From DASTFY01 sp963813375 (GTDB lineage: Bacteria; Actinomycetota; Acidimicrobiia; Acidimicrobiales; Ilumatobacteraceae), in the NCBI GenBank assembly GCA_963813375.1, contig CAWEYT010000010.1:124001-188000 (forward strand): 64,000 nt of DNA, given 5' to 3'. This document shows, in pieces, positions 44,282 through 54,547 of the stretch; the first letter of the stretch is position 1, and the number at the start of each line of letters is the position of its first letter. The notes beneath the pieces are model-generated. The model had not been told where the DNA came from. It did not search any database and saw only the letters and a list, made by a program, of their open reading frames with translations. A program made the position numbers and the translations under genes.

Positions 44282-44625
44282 AGAGTTGGTCTTCGAGCTG
44301 GGAAGCTCTCGGACCAGTCCATGTGGAACGGCACCTGGATGTCCGTCGGGATCGCTCCCTCCGTTCACCCACCGCGGCACCGCTCCGTGCTCTTGTTCGC
44401 CGAGGGGGGTTAGCCCTCGACTGGAATTGATGTGTGAAACGCTTCGACCCTCCCCGTGAATACGGGGATCGTGGAAGCGCCCGCACTGGCGTTCCGTCCT
44501 CTCTTCCGTTGTCAAGGAGCGAACCATCGCTCGGCCGGCACACGGACACCCGATGGGAACCGGCGGTGCTGACCTGGCCACCGAGGATCCGTGCGTGACG
44601 CAGGGGCGCTCAGGGGCGACTGATG
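44282..44625 (-). other. rRNA operon leader
   Basis: This roughly 340-nt leader lies between the promoter and 16S. It has no gene. It holds the 5' arm of the processing stalk and several hairpin-prone GC stretches, such as GATCCCCGTATTCACGGGGA (plus-strand complement near 44450-44470), a 7-bp stem. Confidence 0.6.
44493..44519 (-). promoter_or_regulatory. 16S processing stalk, 5' arm
   Basis: On the minus strand this arm reads CTCCTTGACAACGGAAGAGA followed by GGACGGA and pairs with the spacer arm at 42591-42616. The TTGACA inside it is part of this stem and has no -10 box at 17 nt. Confidence 0.65.
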
Positions 44626-44654
44626 ACTCTACAGGTCGGTGCCGCGAGCGTCAA
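44626..44654 (-). promoter_or_regulatory. rRNA operon promoter
   Basis: TTGACG (44649-44654) and TAGAGT (44626-44631) are separated by exactly 17 nt on the minus strand, a near-consensus sigma-70-type promoter. The -35 box overlaps the last codons of tyrS. It is the only promoter in the window with both boxes clear. Confidence 0.75.
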
Positions 44655-45938
44655 CCTTGCGACGCACATTCCACCACGTGGTAGCTGGTCTTCCCCCGTC
44701 GGAGCACGAGGTAGCGACCCTCGACGCGGGGCACATCGGCCAGCGACGTGGTCGACTCGTCGAGCACCTGCCCGTTGACCCGGTAGCCGCGCTGGGCGAG
44801 GGTCCGACGGGCGTCCCCGTTCGAGCTGGCCAGGGGCGTGCGGGCCAGCACGGCGACCACATCGCCCAGCACGTCGGCGGGGACGGTCGTCACCCCGACC
44901 TCGCGACGCACGACGGCGAAGGCTTCCGGAGAGGCACGGAGCGGATCGGCGCCGAAGAGGACACCGGCCGCCTCGGCTGCGGCGGCCGCGGCCTCCCGGC
45001 CGTGGACGAGAGCCGTCAGCTCGTCGGCCAGGGCCCGCTGGGCCAGCCGTCGCTCGGGCGCCTTCTCGTGCTCGGCCACCAGGTCCTCGACCTCGTCGAG
45101 GGGGCGGAGGCTCAGGCGTCGCAGGTAGCCGGCGACCTCGTCGTCGGTCGCCTGCACCCAGAACTGGCGGAACGGTACGGCGTCGTCTTGTCCGGATCGA
45201 GCCACACCGCGCCGCCGGCGGACTTGCCCATCTTCGCCCCGCCGGGCAGCGTCAGCAGCGGCCAGGTCAGGCCGTGAGCAGCGCGGCCCGAGCACCCGCC
45301 GGATCAGGTCGATCCCGGCCGTGATGTTGCCCCACTGGTCCGAGCCGCCCATCTGCAGCTCGACGTCGCGGTGCTCGCACAGCCAGCGGAAGTCGTTGGC
45401 CTGGAGGAGCATGTAGCTGAACTCGGTGTAGGAGATGCCGTGCTCGCTCTCGATCCGGCTGCGCACGGACTCCTTGGCCATCATCTGGTTGACGGTCACG
45501 TGCTTGCCGACGTCGCGCAGGAAGTCGAGGACGGGCATCGGTGCCGTCCACTCGGCATTGTCGACGAGCGTGGCCTGGAAGGGCCCCGGCTCGAAGTCGA
45601 GCAGCCGCTCGAGCTGGCGCTTGATGCCGGCGATGTTGTGGTCGAGCGTGGTCGCGGTCGAGCAGGTTGCGCTCCTCGCTCCGTCCGCCGGGATCGCCGA
45701 CCATGCCCGTGGCGCCGCCGGCGAGCGGGTAGGGCCGATGGCCGGCGAGCTGGAAGCGGCGCAGCGTGATCTGACCGAGCAGGTGGCCGACGTGGAGGCT
45801 GTCGGCCGTCGGATCGAACCCGACGTAGACACCGATGGGACCGGACGCCAGGCGAGCGGCCAGCGCGGCCCGGTCGGTCGAGTCCTGCACGAGGCCGCGG
45901 GCCTCGAGCTCGGCGAGCAGGTCGGGAGACGCGGCCAT
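44651..45938 (-). CDS. tyrS: Tyrosine-tRNA ligase (three frame breaks)
   Basis: This class I synthetase charges tRNA-Tyr. Start ATG 45936-45938. The N-terminus has VYVGFDPTADSLHVGHLLGQI (HIGH-type motif). Frame breaks near 45655, 45275 and 45190 split the rest: DHNIAGIKRQLERLLDF, EFSYMLLQANDF, QMGGSDQWGNITAGIDLIRR lie in one frame, GGAKMGKSAGGAVWLD (KMSKS loop) in another, and QFWVQATDDEVAGYL onward in the first again. A C-terminal S4 domain follows (RTLAQRGYRVNGQVLDES). Joined length is about 428 aa, normal. Three breaks in an essential gene argue strongly for sequence errors. Confidence 0.9.
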
Positions 45939-46006
45939 GGTGCGGTCATGGTGGCATGACCCACGCCGGGCCAGCGACCAGGTTGCGCACGCGGTAGAAC
46001 CGACCG

Positions 46007-47202
46007 GTGACCGACGCCATCGACCCGAATCGCGAGCCACTCCGTCCGGGACTCCGTCGCCTTCCAGCGGGCGGCCTGCGAGCGGATGGATGCGCCGCTG
46101 TACGCCCGCCTGCTGGGCGCCGTCGAGGAGGACTACGACGGCGGTGGCACGAGCGCCGCGCTCCTCGACGGCCGGAGTGACCGCCCTCTCCACGACGCCA
46201 CCCCGTTGCGACTGCTCGGCGGCGTGCACCGGCTCGTGCTCGAGGGAGCAGCGCCCGAGCTGGCCGAGTTCTACCCGTCGGCCGGCGGACACAGCACGGG
46301 CGATCCGGTGCCGGCGTTCCTCGCCGTGCTGGACGCTCATCGGCACGAGCTGGAGCTCCGGATGGGTCAGGGCGTGCAGACGAACGAGGTCGGCCGGGCC
46401 GCCCTCCTGGCCCCCGGTTTCGCGCTCGTCGCCCGCCGAACCGGGCTGCCGCTGCGCCTCCGCGAGGTGGGCAGCTCCGCGGGCCTCCTCCTCCGGTGGG
46501 ACGGCTATCGCTACGAGGCCGGTGGTGACGTGCTCGGCGACCCGGCCAGCCCGCTGGCCTTCGGCGACGTCTACCTCCCGCCGGTACCGGATCTGTCCGG
46601 CCCGCTGGAGGTGGCCGACCGGAGGGGATGCGACATCTCGCCGATCGACGGCACCACGGCGGAAGGTCGCCTGACGCTGCTGTCGTTCGTCTGGCCCGAC
46701 CAGCTGGCCCGCTTCGAACGGCTGCGGACCGCGCTCGACCTGGCCCGGACGAACCCGGTCACCGTCGACCGTGCCGACGCCGGCGAGTGGGTGGCCGAGC
46801 AGGTGCGGGAGCTTCCGGCGCGGCACGGCCACCGTCGTGTTCCACTCGATCGTCTTGCAGTACCTGCCGGATGACAGCCGTCGGGGCATGAAGGCCGCGC
46901 TGCGCCAGGCGGGCGAGGGCGCGACCGCCGAGGCCCCGCTGACGTGGTTGCGGATGGAACCAGCCGGCGGGAAGCACGCCGACCTCCGGCTGACCTCGTG
47001 GCCCGGCGGCGCGGAGGAGGTGCTGGCCACGTCGGGCTTCCACGGGGCCGACATCCGCTGGGCCGGCGCGCCGGACGAGCACGAGCCCGGCGAGCTCCGA
47101 CGGACGCCCGCCACGAATGTCACAACGCTCGAGCCGCCGGCCGGACACGTTCGGGTCGCCGCCCACCGTACCAGCGCCACGGCCGATCCACGGCTCTGGT
47201 GA
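46007..47202 (+). CDS. DUF2332 family protein (two frame breaks)
   Basis: The conserved part has VRDSVAFQRAACERMDAPLYARLLGAV, LLGGVHRLVLEG, FYPSAGGHSTGD, QTNEVGRAALLAPGF, LREVGSSAGLLLRWD and GCDISPIDGTTAEGRLTLLSFVWPDQ, which mark DUF2332, a methyltransferase-like family of unknown function. The GTG at 46007 (TDAIDPNR) is the likely start, with a TAGAAC box 6 nt upstream, but joins the main frame only through a break near 46030. A second break near 46825 precedes VVFHSIVLQYLPDD. The C-terminus overlaps mpg by about 80 bp on the other strand, so the exact end is uncertain. Confidence 0.72.
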
Positions 47203-47710
47203 TGCCGATCGCGCACGCCGACCGAAGGCTCGTCCGGTGGGCGACACCGTCGTCCAGGATGCGCACCGGGCCCCGGACCAGGTCGGCACCGTCGTGCTCC
47301 CGCCCGATCCCCATGGCCTGGCACAGCTTGCCGGGGCCGCTGGCGAGATCGGTCAGGCGGCGGGCGGCCGGTCGCCGGGCCCACATCTCGTCGACGCCGG
47401 CCACGGGCGCCAGCGCTCGGAGCAGCACCGCCTGCCCGTCGCCGTCGTGGCCCGTCACGGCGTTGGCGCAGAAGTGCATGCCGTACGAGAAGTACACGTA
47501 GAGATGACCAGCCGGGCCGAACATCGTTGCATTGCGAACGGTCGGACCCCGGTAGGCGTGACTGGCCGGGTCGAGCGGCCCGGCGTACGCCTCGACCTCG
47601 ACGATGCGGCCGCGGCAGCGGCCGGCAGCGACCACCTTGTTGAGCAGCTCGGGCGCCACGACCACGCTCGGGCGGCGGTAGAAGGCTCGTGGCAGCGGGC
47701 GGGACCTCAT
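47120..47710 (-). CDS. mpg: 3-methyladenine DNA glycosylase (AAG/MPG family)
   Basis: This encodes 196 aa of the alkyladenine glycosylase family, which removes alkylated purines in base excision repair. Visible motifs are LLNKVV, the catalytic-base segment GRIVEVEAYAG, DPASHAYRGPTVRNATMFGP, HLYVYFSYGMHFCANAVTG and LASGPGKLCQAMGI. The ATG at 47708-47710 lies 10 bp after the thioesterase stop, so the two are probably one unit. In many actinobacteria this gene is found near tyrS and the arginine genes. Confidence 0.9.
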   Translation of the reverse strand: MRSRPLPRAFYRRPSVVVAPELLNKVVAAGRCRGRIVEVEAYAGPLDPASHAYRGPTVRNATMFGPAGHLYVYFSYGMHFCANAVTGHDGDGQAVLLRALAPVAGVDEMWARRPAARRLTDLASGPGKLCQAMGIGREHDGADLVRGPVRILDDGVAHRTSLRSACAIGITRAVDRPWRWYGGRRPERVRPAARAL

Positions 47711-47720
47711 CGGCCCATGG

Positions 47721-48131
47721 TCACGGCGACCCTGTCCCGCTCAGCCCTGTCCCGTCCAGCAGGGCCCTGACCTCGGGCGGCACCGGCCGGGCCGTGGCCT
47801 GGCCCGGCACGGTGCTCACGTAGACGAGCGAGGCCGTGAGGACCGGCCGGTCGGCGACCGTGCCCACGACCCCGACGTCGAACGACGACGTGCCCCAGCG
47901 CGTCACCTCCAGGTCGAAGGAGAGCACCTCGCCGAACCGGGCCGCCGACTGCCACTCGACGGTCACCTTCTTCACCATGAAGTCGAACCCTGTCGCCTCG
48001 AACGGACCGAGCGCCTCCCGGAACCAGGTGTCCGTGGCGTCGTCGATGTACGCGAGGTAGTTGGCGTTGAAGACGACCTTCTGCATGTCGCACTCGCCGT
48101 AGCGGATGCGGACGACGTGCCGGTAGGTCAC
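47721..48131 (-). CDS. Acyl-CoA thioesterase (4HBT hot-dog fold)
   Basis: This encodes 136 aa of the 4-hydroxybenzoyl-CoA thioesterase family. The signature RIRYGECDMQKVVFNANYLAYIDDA has the Asp/Glu and histidine-poor helix of the YbgC-like group; LVYVSTVPGQATARPVPPEVRALL is the last strand region. It hydrolyses acyl-CoA thioesters of unknown chain type. The GTG start at 48129-48131 follows TAGGCT by 8 nt. It diverges from argG. Confidence 0.85.
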   Translation of the reverse strand: MTYRHVVRIRYGECDMQKVVFNANYLAYIDDATDTWFREALGPFEATGFDFMVKKVTVEWQSAARFGEVLSFDLEVTRWGTSSFDVGVVGTVADRPVLTASLVYVSTVPGQATARPVPPEVRALLDGTGLSGTGSP

Positions 48132-48139
48132 GGCGGGCG

Positions 48140-48145
48140 AGCCTA
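48140..48145 (-). promoter_or_regulatory. Leaderless -10 box for the thioesterase-mpg unit
   Basis: TAGGCT lies 8 nt (CGCCCGCC) before the GTG at 48131. Confidence 0.5.
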
Positions 48146-48222
48146 CGGGCGGCCGATCCGCTCAGCGGTGACCGGACTGCTGGGCGCCCGAGCCGCTCTG
48201 CGGAGGGCGGGCCTGTGCTCGC

Positions 48223-48228
48223 TACGGT
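48223..48228 (+). promoter_or_regulatory. Leaderless -10 box for argG
   Basis: TACGGT lies 8 nt (GGCCGGCC) before the argG ATG at 48237. Confidence 0.5.
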
Positions 48229-48236
48229 GGCCGGCC

Positions 48237-49565
48237 ATGAGCTCCGTCCTCACGTCGCTGCCGGTCGGAGAGCGCGTCGGCATCGCCTTCTCAGGCGGGC
48301 TCGACACGTCGGCCGCCGTGGCCTGGATGCGGGAGAAGGGCGCAGTCCCGTTCGCCTATACGGCCGATCTGGGCCAGTACGACGAGCCGGACCTGGCGAG
48401 TGTGCCCGACCGCGCCCGCGAGTACGGGGCCGAGGAGGCCCGGCTCGTCGACTGCCGCGCCCAGCTCGTGCACGAGGGGCTGGTGGCGCTGCAGTGCGGT
48501 GCCTTCCACATCACGACCGGCGGCCGGACGTACTTCAACACCACCCCCCTCGGCCGAGCCGTCACCGGCACCCTTCTGGTCCAGGCGATGCAGGAGGACG
48601 GCGTCGACGTGTGGGGCGACGGCTCCACCTACAAGGGCAACGACATCGAGCGCTTCTACCGCTACGGCCTGCTCGTCCACGCCAACCTGCGCATCTACAA
48701 GCCGTGGCTCGATCCCGCCTTCGTCGACGAGCTCGGTGGCCGGGCGGAGATGAGCGAGTGGCTCAGCGCCCGCAACCTGCCGTACCGCGACGCCAAGGAG
48801 AAGGCCTACTCGACCGACGCCAACCTCTGGGGAGCCACCCACGAGGCGAAGCTGCTCGAGCACCTGGACCAGGGCATGGACCTGGTCGAGCCGATCATGG
48901 GCGTGCGCCACTGGGACGAGACGATCACCGTCGCTCCCGAGACGGTCACCGTGGGGTTCCACGAGGGCTGGCCGGTGTCGCTGGACGGCGAGGAGCACGG
49001 CGACCCGGTCGCGCTCGTCACCGCGGCGAACGCCATCGGAGGCCGCCACGGGCTCGGCATGAGCGACCAGATCGAGAACCGCATCATCGAGGCCAAGAGC
49101 CGGGGCATCTACGAGGCGCCCGGCATGGCGCTGCTCCACATCGCGTACGAGCGTCTGCTCACCGCCATCCACAACGAGGGGACGATCGAGAACTACCGCA
49201 CGATGGGGCGGCGCCTCGGCCGCCTGCTGTACGAGGGGCGGTGGTTCGATCCTCAAGCGCTCATGCTGCGGGAGCCCCTCCTGCGCTGGGTCGGGTCGGC
49301 GATCACCGGCACGGTCACCCTTCGCCTCCGCCGCGGCGAGGACTACACGATCGTCGACACGACCGGGCCCAACCTGACCTACCAGCCCGAGCGGCTGTCG
49401 ATGGAGAAGACCGAGGGCGCGTTCGGCCCGCTCGACCGCATCGGCCAGCTCACGATGCGCAACCTCGACATCACCGACACCCGCCAGAAGCTCGACGTCT
49501 ATCGCTCGGTGGGCACGCTCGGTCCCGGCGGCGTGGTGGCCCTGGAGAGCGGCGAGGAGGACTGA
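48237..49565 (+). CDS. argG: Argininosuccinate synthase, E. coli type
   Basis: This joins citrulline and aspartate with ATP. It is 442 aa. The P-loop-like motif GIAFSGGLDTSAAVAWM and YTADLGQYDE are followed by CGAFHITTGGRTYFNTTPLGRAVTGT, WGDGSTYKGNDIERFYRYGLL, GGRHGLGMSDQIENRIIEAK and LTMRNLDITDTRQKL. These, with the length over 440 aa, match the E. coli type of ArgG rather than the shorter type (about 400 aa) of most actinobacterial arginine operons. It is on the opposite strand from the rest of the arginine genes, with its own leaderless promoter, and converges with argH. Confidence 0.95.
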   Translation: MSSVLTSLPVGERVGIAFSGGLDTSAAVAWMREKGAVPFAYTADLGQYDEPDLASVPDRAREYGAEEARLVDCRAQLVHEGLVALQCGAFHITTGGRTYFNTTPLGRAVTGTLLVQAMQEDGVDVWGDGSTYKGNDIERFYRYGLLVHANLRIYKPWLDPAFVDELGGRAEMSEWLSARNLPYRDAKEKAYSTDANLWGATHEAKLLEHLDQGMDLVEPIMGVRHWDETITVAPETVTVGFHEGWPVSLDGEEHGDPVALVTAANAIGGRHGLGMSDQIENRIIEAKSRGIYEAPGMALLHIAYERLLTAIHNEGTIENYRTMGRRLGRLLYEGRWFDPQALMLREPLLRWVGSAITGTVTLRLRRGEDYTIVDTTGPNLTYQPERLSMEKTEGAFGPLDRIGQLTMRNLDITDTRQKLDVYRSVGTLGPGGVVALESGEED

Positions 49566-49581
49566 GCGCCGGGTTCGGCGC
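49566..49581. terminator. Inverted repeat between argG and argH
   Basis: GCGCCG-GGTT-CGGCGC starts at the base after the argG stop, in a 33-bp gap between convergent genes. Likely a short bidirectional terminator; no T-tract. Confidence 0.4.
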
Positions 49582-49598
49582 CCGATGGCGCGCGTGGC

Positions 49599-50992
49599 TC
49601 AGAAGCGTTCGAGGCGGGCGTGGGCGGCCTCCAGCGCAGCCGCGAAGCGTTCCCGCTGCACGCTCACCGGTCCTGGCCCGGCGCCCCCCGGCGTGGTGCG
49701 GCGACGAACGGCGACGCCGGGCGCCACCAGCGCGGCGGCCTCCGGCCCGAGGTCGGGATGGTCGGCCACCAGGTCTTCGAGCTGACCTTCGCCGACGAGC
49801 GAACGGCGCACGAGCGCGCCGACGGTGGCGTGCGCCTCCCGGAAGGGGACGCCCCGCTCGACCAGCCACTCGGCCAGGTCGGTGGCGGCCGCGGTGGGCG
49901 AGTCGGCTGCGGCCTCCATCCGCCCGCGGTCGAACGTGGCGGTGGCGATCATGCCCGTGAGCGCGCCGAGGGCCAGGCTGACCTGGTCGACGGCGTCGAA
50001 CAGCGGCTCCTTGTCCTCCTGCAGGTCCCGGTTGTAGGCGAGCGGCAGGCCCTTGAGCGTCACCAGGAGCCCGGTCAGGTCGCCGACGACCCGACCGGCG
50101 CGGCCGCGGGCCAGCTCGGCGATGTCCGGGTTCTTCTTCTGCGGCAGCATCGACGAACCCGTGGCATAGGCGTCGTCGAGTCGGGCAAAGCCCAGCTCGT
50201 CGCTCGTCCACAGCACCCACTCCTCCCCCATCCTCGACAGGTGGATGGCCGACGAGGGCCAGGTCGAAGAGCGCCTCGGCCACGAAGTCGCGGTCGGAGA
50301 CGGCGTCGAGGCTGTTCTCGAAGACGGCGGCGAACCCCAGATCCGCGGCCGTCGACGCGGGGTCGAGCGGGAGAGACGAGCCGGCCAGGGCGCCGGCGCC
50401 GAGGGGCGACACGTCCAGCCGCTCGACCGTCACCAGCAGGCGGTCGACGTCACGGGCCAGCGCCCACGCGTGGGCCAGCAGGTGATGGGCCAGCAGCACG
50501 GGTTGCGCCCGTTGCAGGTGCGTGTAGCCCGGCAGGTACGTCTCGCCGGCTTCGATCGGCCCGGTCGAGCAGGACCTGTTGCAGTGTGATGATGCGGGCG
50601 GCGACGGCGGGAAGCTCGTCCTTGCACCACAGGCGCAGGTCGGTGGCGACCTGGTCGTTCCGGCTGCGCCCGGTGTGCAGCCGCGCCCCGGCCGCTCCGG
50701 CCAGCTCGGTGACCCGGCGCTCGACTGCGGTGTGGATGTCCTCGTCCGTGGGGACGAACGCGAACCGGTCCTCGCCCAGCTCGGCGGTCACCTGCTCGAG
50801 GGCGCCCAGCACGGCCTGCACCTCCTCCTCGGACAGGAGCCCGGCGCGGCCGAGGCCACGCACGTGCGCCTGCGATCCGCGCACGTCCTGACGCCACAGC
50901 CGCCGGTCGAAGGGAAGGCTGGCCGTGTACGCCAGCAGCTCCTCCGCGGGGGCGCGCTCGAAGCGCCCGTGCCAGAGCGTCCGATCGGTCAC
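49599..50992 (-). CDS. argH: Argininosuccinate lyase (two frame breaks)
   Basis: This splits argininosuccinate to arginine and fumarate. Start GTG 50990-50992, overlapping the argR stop (GTGA). The N-terminus has LWHGRFERAPAEELLAYTASL and DEDIHTAVERRVTEL, GARLHTGRSRNDQVATDLRLW. Frame breaks near 50560 and 50245 flank LPGYTHLQRAQPVLLAHHLLA. The lyase signature GSSMLPQKKNPD is in the last part, with GLPLAYNRDLQEDKE. Joined length is about 463 aa, normal. It is the last gene of the argC-B-D-F-R-H run. Confidence 0.9.
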
Positions 50993-51536
50993 GATCCGGT
51001 CCGGCGCCGGCGGGCCGGCCCGGGCAGCCCGGCCAGCTCCCGGAGACGCACGGCCAGACGGGCACCGCCCACCCCCTCCTCGGCGACGCACAGCATGGTG
51101 TCGTCGCCGGCCACCGTGCCGAGCAGTCCGGGGAGGCCCGAGCGGTCCAACGCCGAGGCCACCACGTGCGCGCAGCCCGGGGGCGTGCGGACGACCACGA
51201 CCGGCCCGGACGCCACCACCTCCGCCACCCATTCCGCCATCACGCGACGGAGCTGGTCTTCCGGGGCCACCCTGGCCGGCTCGTACTCGGGGATGGCGTA
51301 GACGCTGTCCCCCGCGGGGACCCGCACCTTGACGGCACCGAGATCCTCCAGGTCCCGCGAGACCGTGGCCTGCGTGGCGTCGATCCCCTCGGCGGCCAGC
51401 AGGTCGACGAGCTGGGGCTGGCTCGTCACCCCGTGGCGGCCGAGCAGCTGAGCGATGAGGTGCTGGCGCTGCGCCTTCGTGGTGCGGGCGGGCAGGCGGC
51501 CGGGCGCCGTCATCGGACGCGGGCCGGAGCGGGCCG

Positions 51537-51540
<4 letters not shown>
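50989..51540 (-). CDS. argR: Arginine repressor
   Basis: ArgR is a hexameric, arginine-responsive repressor. It is up to 183 aa. The N-terminal winged helix spans TTKAQRQHLIAQLLGRHGV and DATQATVSRDLEDLGAVKVRV (recognition helix SQ/TQATVSRDL). The C-terminal domain has the arginine-contact motif GTVAGDDTMLCVA. The GTG at 51540 overlaps the argF stop (GTGA); an ATG at 51513 is the alternative and would drop a basic nine-residue tail. It likely binds the site found at the argC promoter. Confidence 0.92.
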
Positions 51541-52460
<920 letters not shown>

Positions 52461-52464
<4 letters not shown>

Positions 52465-53633
52465 GCCAGGACCTCCTTCACGATGGAGACCGCCTCGTCG
52501 ATCTCGTCGTCGCTCACCGTCAGCGGCGGGGCGAAGCGCAGGGCGGTCGGGGTCACGTTGTTGACGACCAGGCCGCGGGCCAGGCTGGCGGCGGCTGCTT
52601 CCTTGCTGTCGTGGCCGTCGAGCTCGGCGGCGAGCAGCAGCCCGAGCCCCCGCACGCCCGCCACCCCCGGGGTCGCCTCCAGGCCACGCCGCAGCCGGTC
52701 ACCGGCCTGCCTCGCCAGCGCCGGCGCGTCGATCCTGCGCATCTCGGCCAGCACGGCCCGCGCCGCCGAGGTGGCGATCGGGGTACCGCTGTAGGTGGAG
52801 CCGTGGTCGCCGGGCTGCAGCACGGCGGCGACGTCGCGGCGGGCCCAGCAGGCGCCGATGGGCATGCCGTTGCCGAGGGCCTTGGCGAGGCATACCGCGT
52901 CGGGCCGGACACCGGCATGCTCGAAACCGAACCACCGGCCGGTGCGTCCCAGACCGGTCTGGACCTCGTCGAGGATCATCAGCGCGCCCCGCTCGTCGCA
53001 CAGCTCGCGGATCCCCTCGAGGTAGCCGGGCGGCGCGGGCACCACGCCACCCTCGCCCTGGACCGGCTCGATGAGGACGGCGGCGACGCTGGTGTCCACC
53101 GCACCGGCCAACGCGTCGAGGTCGCCGAAGGGAACGTGGCGGAAGCCCTCCGGCATGGGCTGGAACGGCTCGTGCTTGGTCGGCTGGCCGGTGGCGGCCA
53201 GCGCGGCCAGCGTGCGGCCGTGGAAGCTGCCCAGCGCGCTGACCACGACGTGCCGGCCACGGCCGCCGAACTTGCGGGCCAGCTTGAACGCGGCCTCGTT
53301 GGCCTCCGCCCCCGAGTTGCAGAAGAAGACCTGGCCGCCGCCGCCGAGCAGGTCGTCCAGCATGATCGCCGCCTCCGTCGCCACGGGGTTGGCGAAGAAG
53401 TTCGAGACGTGGAGCAGGGTCTGGGCCTGGGTGGCGACGGCGTCGGCGACCGCAGGGTGGGCGTGGCCGAGCGACGTCACCGCCAGGCCGCACAGGAAGT
53501 CCAGGTAGCGCCGGCCCTGGTCGTCCCACAGCTCCGTGCCCCGCCCGCGCACGAACATCACCTGCGGCGGGCCGAACACCGGCCAGTAGGGGCAGGCGTC
53601 GAGGCCGTCCGTGGCGAACCCGTGGGCACTCAC
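52461..53633 (-). CDS. argD: Acetylornithine aminotransferase
   Basis: This is a PLP enzyme of class III aminotransferases, 390 aa, converting N-acetylglutamate semialdehyde to N-acetylornithine. Motifs are YLDFLCGLAVTSLGHAHP, FFCNSGAEANEAAFKLAR (phosphate cup), GSFHGRTLAALAATGQ, ILDEVQTGLGRTG and the Schiff-base lysine in CLAKALGNGMPIGA, then GDHGSTYSGTPIA. The GTG overlaps the argB stop (GTGA). Confidence 0.95.
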
Positions 53634-54547
53634 GGCTCGTCGCTCCCGGGCGGCGTGTCGCCCACGGTCACCATGGTGCCGATCCCGGCGTCGGTGAAGA
53701 TCTCGAGCAGCAGCACGTGGGGAACCCTCCCGTCGAGGATGTGGGCCCGTCCCACGCCGCGGCGCACGGCGGCGATGCAGGACTCGACCTTGGGGATCAT
53801 GCCGCCGCGCAGGGTGCCGTCCGCCACCAGCGCCTCGAGCTCCGGGGCCGTCGTCTGGCGGATGAGGCTGGACGGATCGTCGACGTCGCGGCGCAGCCCT
53901 TCGATGTCCGTGAGGTAGACGAGCTTCTCCGCCCGCAACGCGGTGGCGATGGCGCCGGCGACAGTGTCGGCGTTGATGTTGTACGCCTGCCCGGACGGGT
54001 CGGTCCCGATGGTGGCGACGACCGGGATGAGATCCTCGTTGAGGAGGCGCTCGAGGATCGTGGGGTTGATGGCGCCGACCTGACCCACGAACCCGAGGTC
54101 CCCGGGCGCCGGGGTGGCGCTGATGAGACCGGCGTCCTCACCCGACACGCCGACGGCCAGCGCGCCGTGGACGTTGATGGCGGCGACCAGCCGGGGGTTG
54201 ACCTGGCCGCGCAGGACCATGCGGGCGATGTCGACGGTCTCGGCGTCCGTCACCCGCAGCCCGTTGCGGAACTCGGGCACCTTGCCGAGCCGGCCCATGA
54301 GCTCGCTGATCTGGGGCCCGCCGCCGTGCACGACGACCGGCCGCATCCCGACCGATCGCATCAGGACGATGTCCTGGGCGAACAGCTCGAGCGCATCGGC
54401 CTCGCTCCCGCCGGCCAGCGCGTTGCCGCCGTACTTCACGACGACGACGCTCCCCGAGAAGCGCCGGATGTACGGCAGGGCCTCGACGAGGACGGCGGCC
54501 TTCTCGGCCGGCCCGGACGCCGTCTGGGCTGTGGTCCCCAGGCTCAC
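53630..54547 (-). CDS. argB: Acetylglutamate kinase
   Basis: This phosphorylates N-acetylglutamate, usually the feedback-regulated step. It is 305 aa with an N-terminal extension helix (EKAAVLVEALPYIRRFSG) like that of arginine-sensitive kinases. VVVKYGGNAL is the phosphate loop, VVVHGGGPQISELM the substrate loop, and NINADTVAGAIATALRAEKLVYLTDIEG the ATP region; GGMIPKVESC follows. The GTG overlaps the argC stop by four bases, leaving no room for argJ, which lies between argC and argB in other actinobacteria. Confidence 0.95.
   Translation of the reverse strand: MSLGTTAQTASGPAEKAAVLVEALPYIRRFSGSVVVVKYGGNALAGGSEADALELFAQDIVLMRSVGMRPVVVHGGGPQISELMGRLGKVPEFRNGLRVTDAETVDIARMVLRGQVNPRLVAAINVHGALAVGVSGEDAGLISATPAPGDLGFVGQVGAINPTILERLLNEDLIPVVATIGTDPSGQAYNINADTVAGAIATALRAEKLVYLTDIEGLRRDVDDPSSLIRQTTAPELEALVADGTLRGGMIPKVESCIAAVRRGVGRAHILDGRVPHVLLLEIFTDAGIGTMVTVGDTPPGSDEP

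Noticed and set aside
44510..44515. TTGACA in the rRNA leader as the rRNA promoter -35
   Set aside because: No TANNNT lies 16-18 nt downstream, and the stretch is one arm of the 16S processing stalk. The TTGACG/TAGAGT pair at 44626-44654 fits better.
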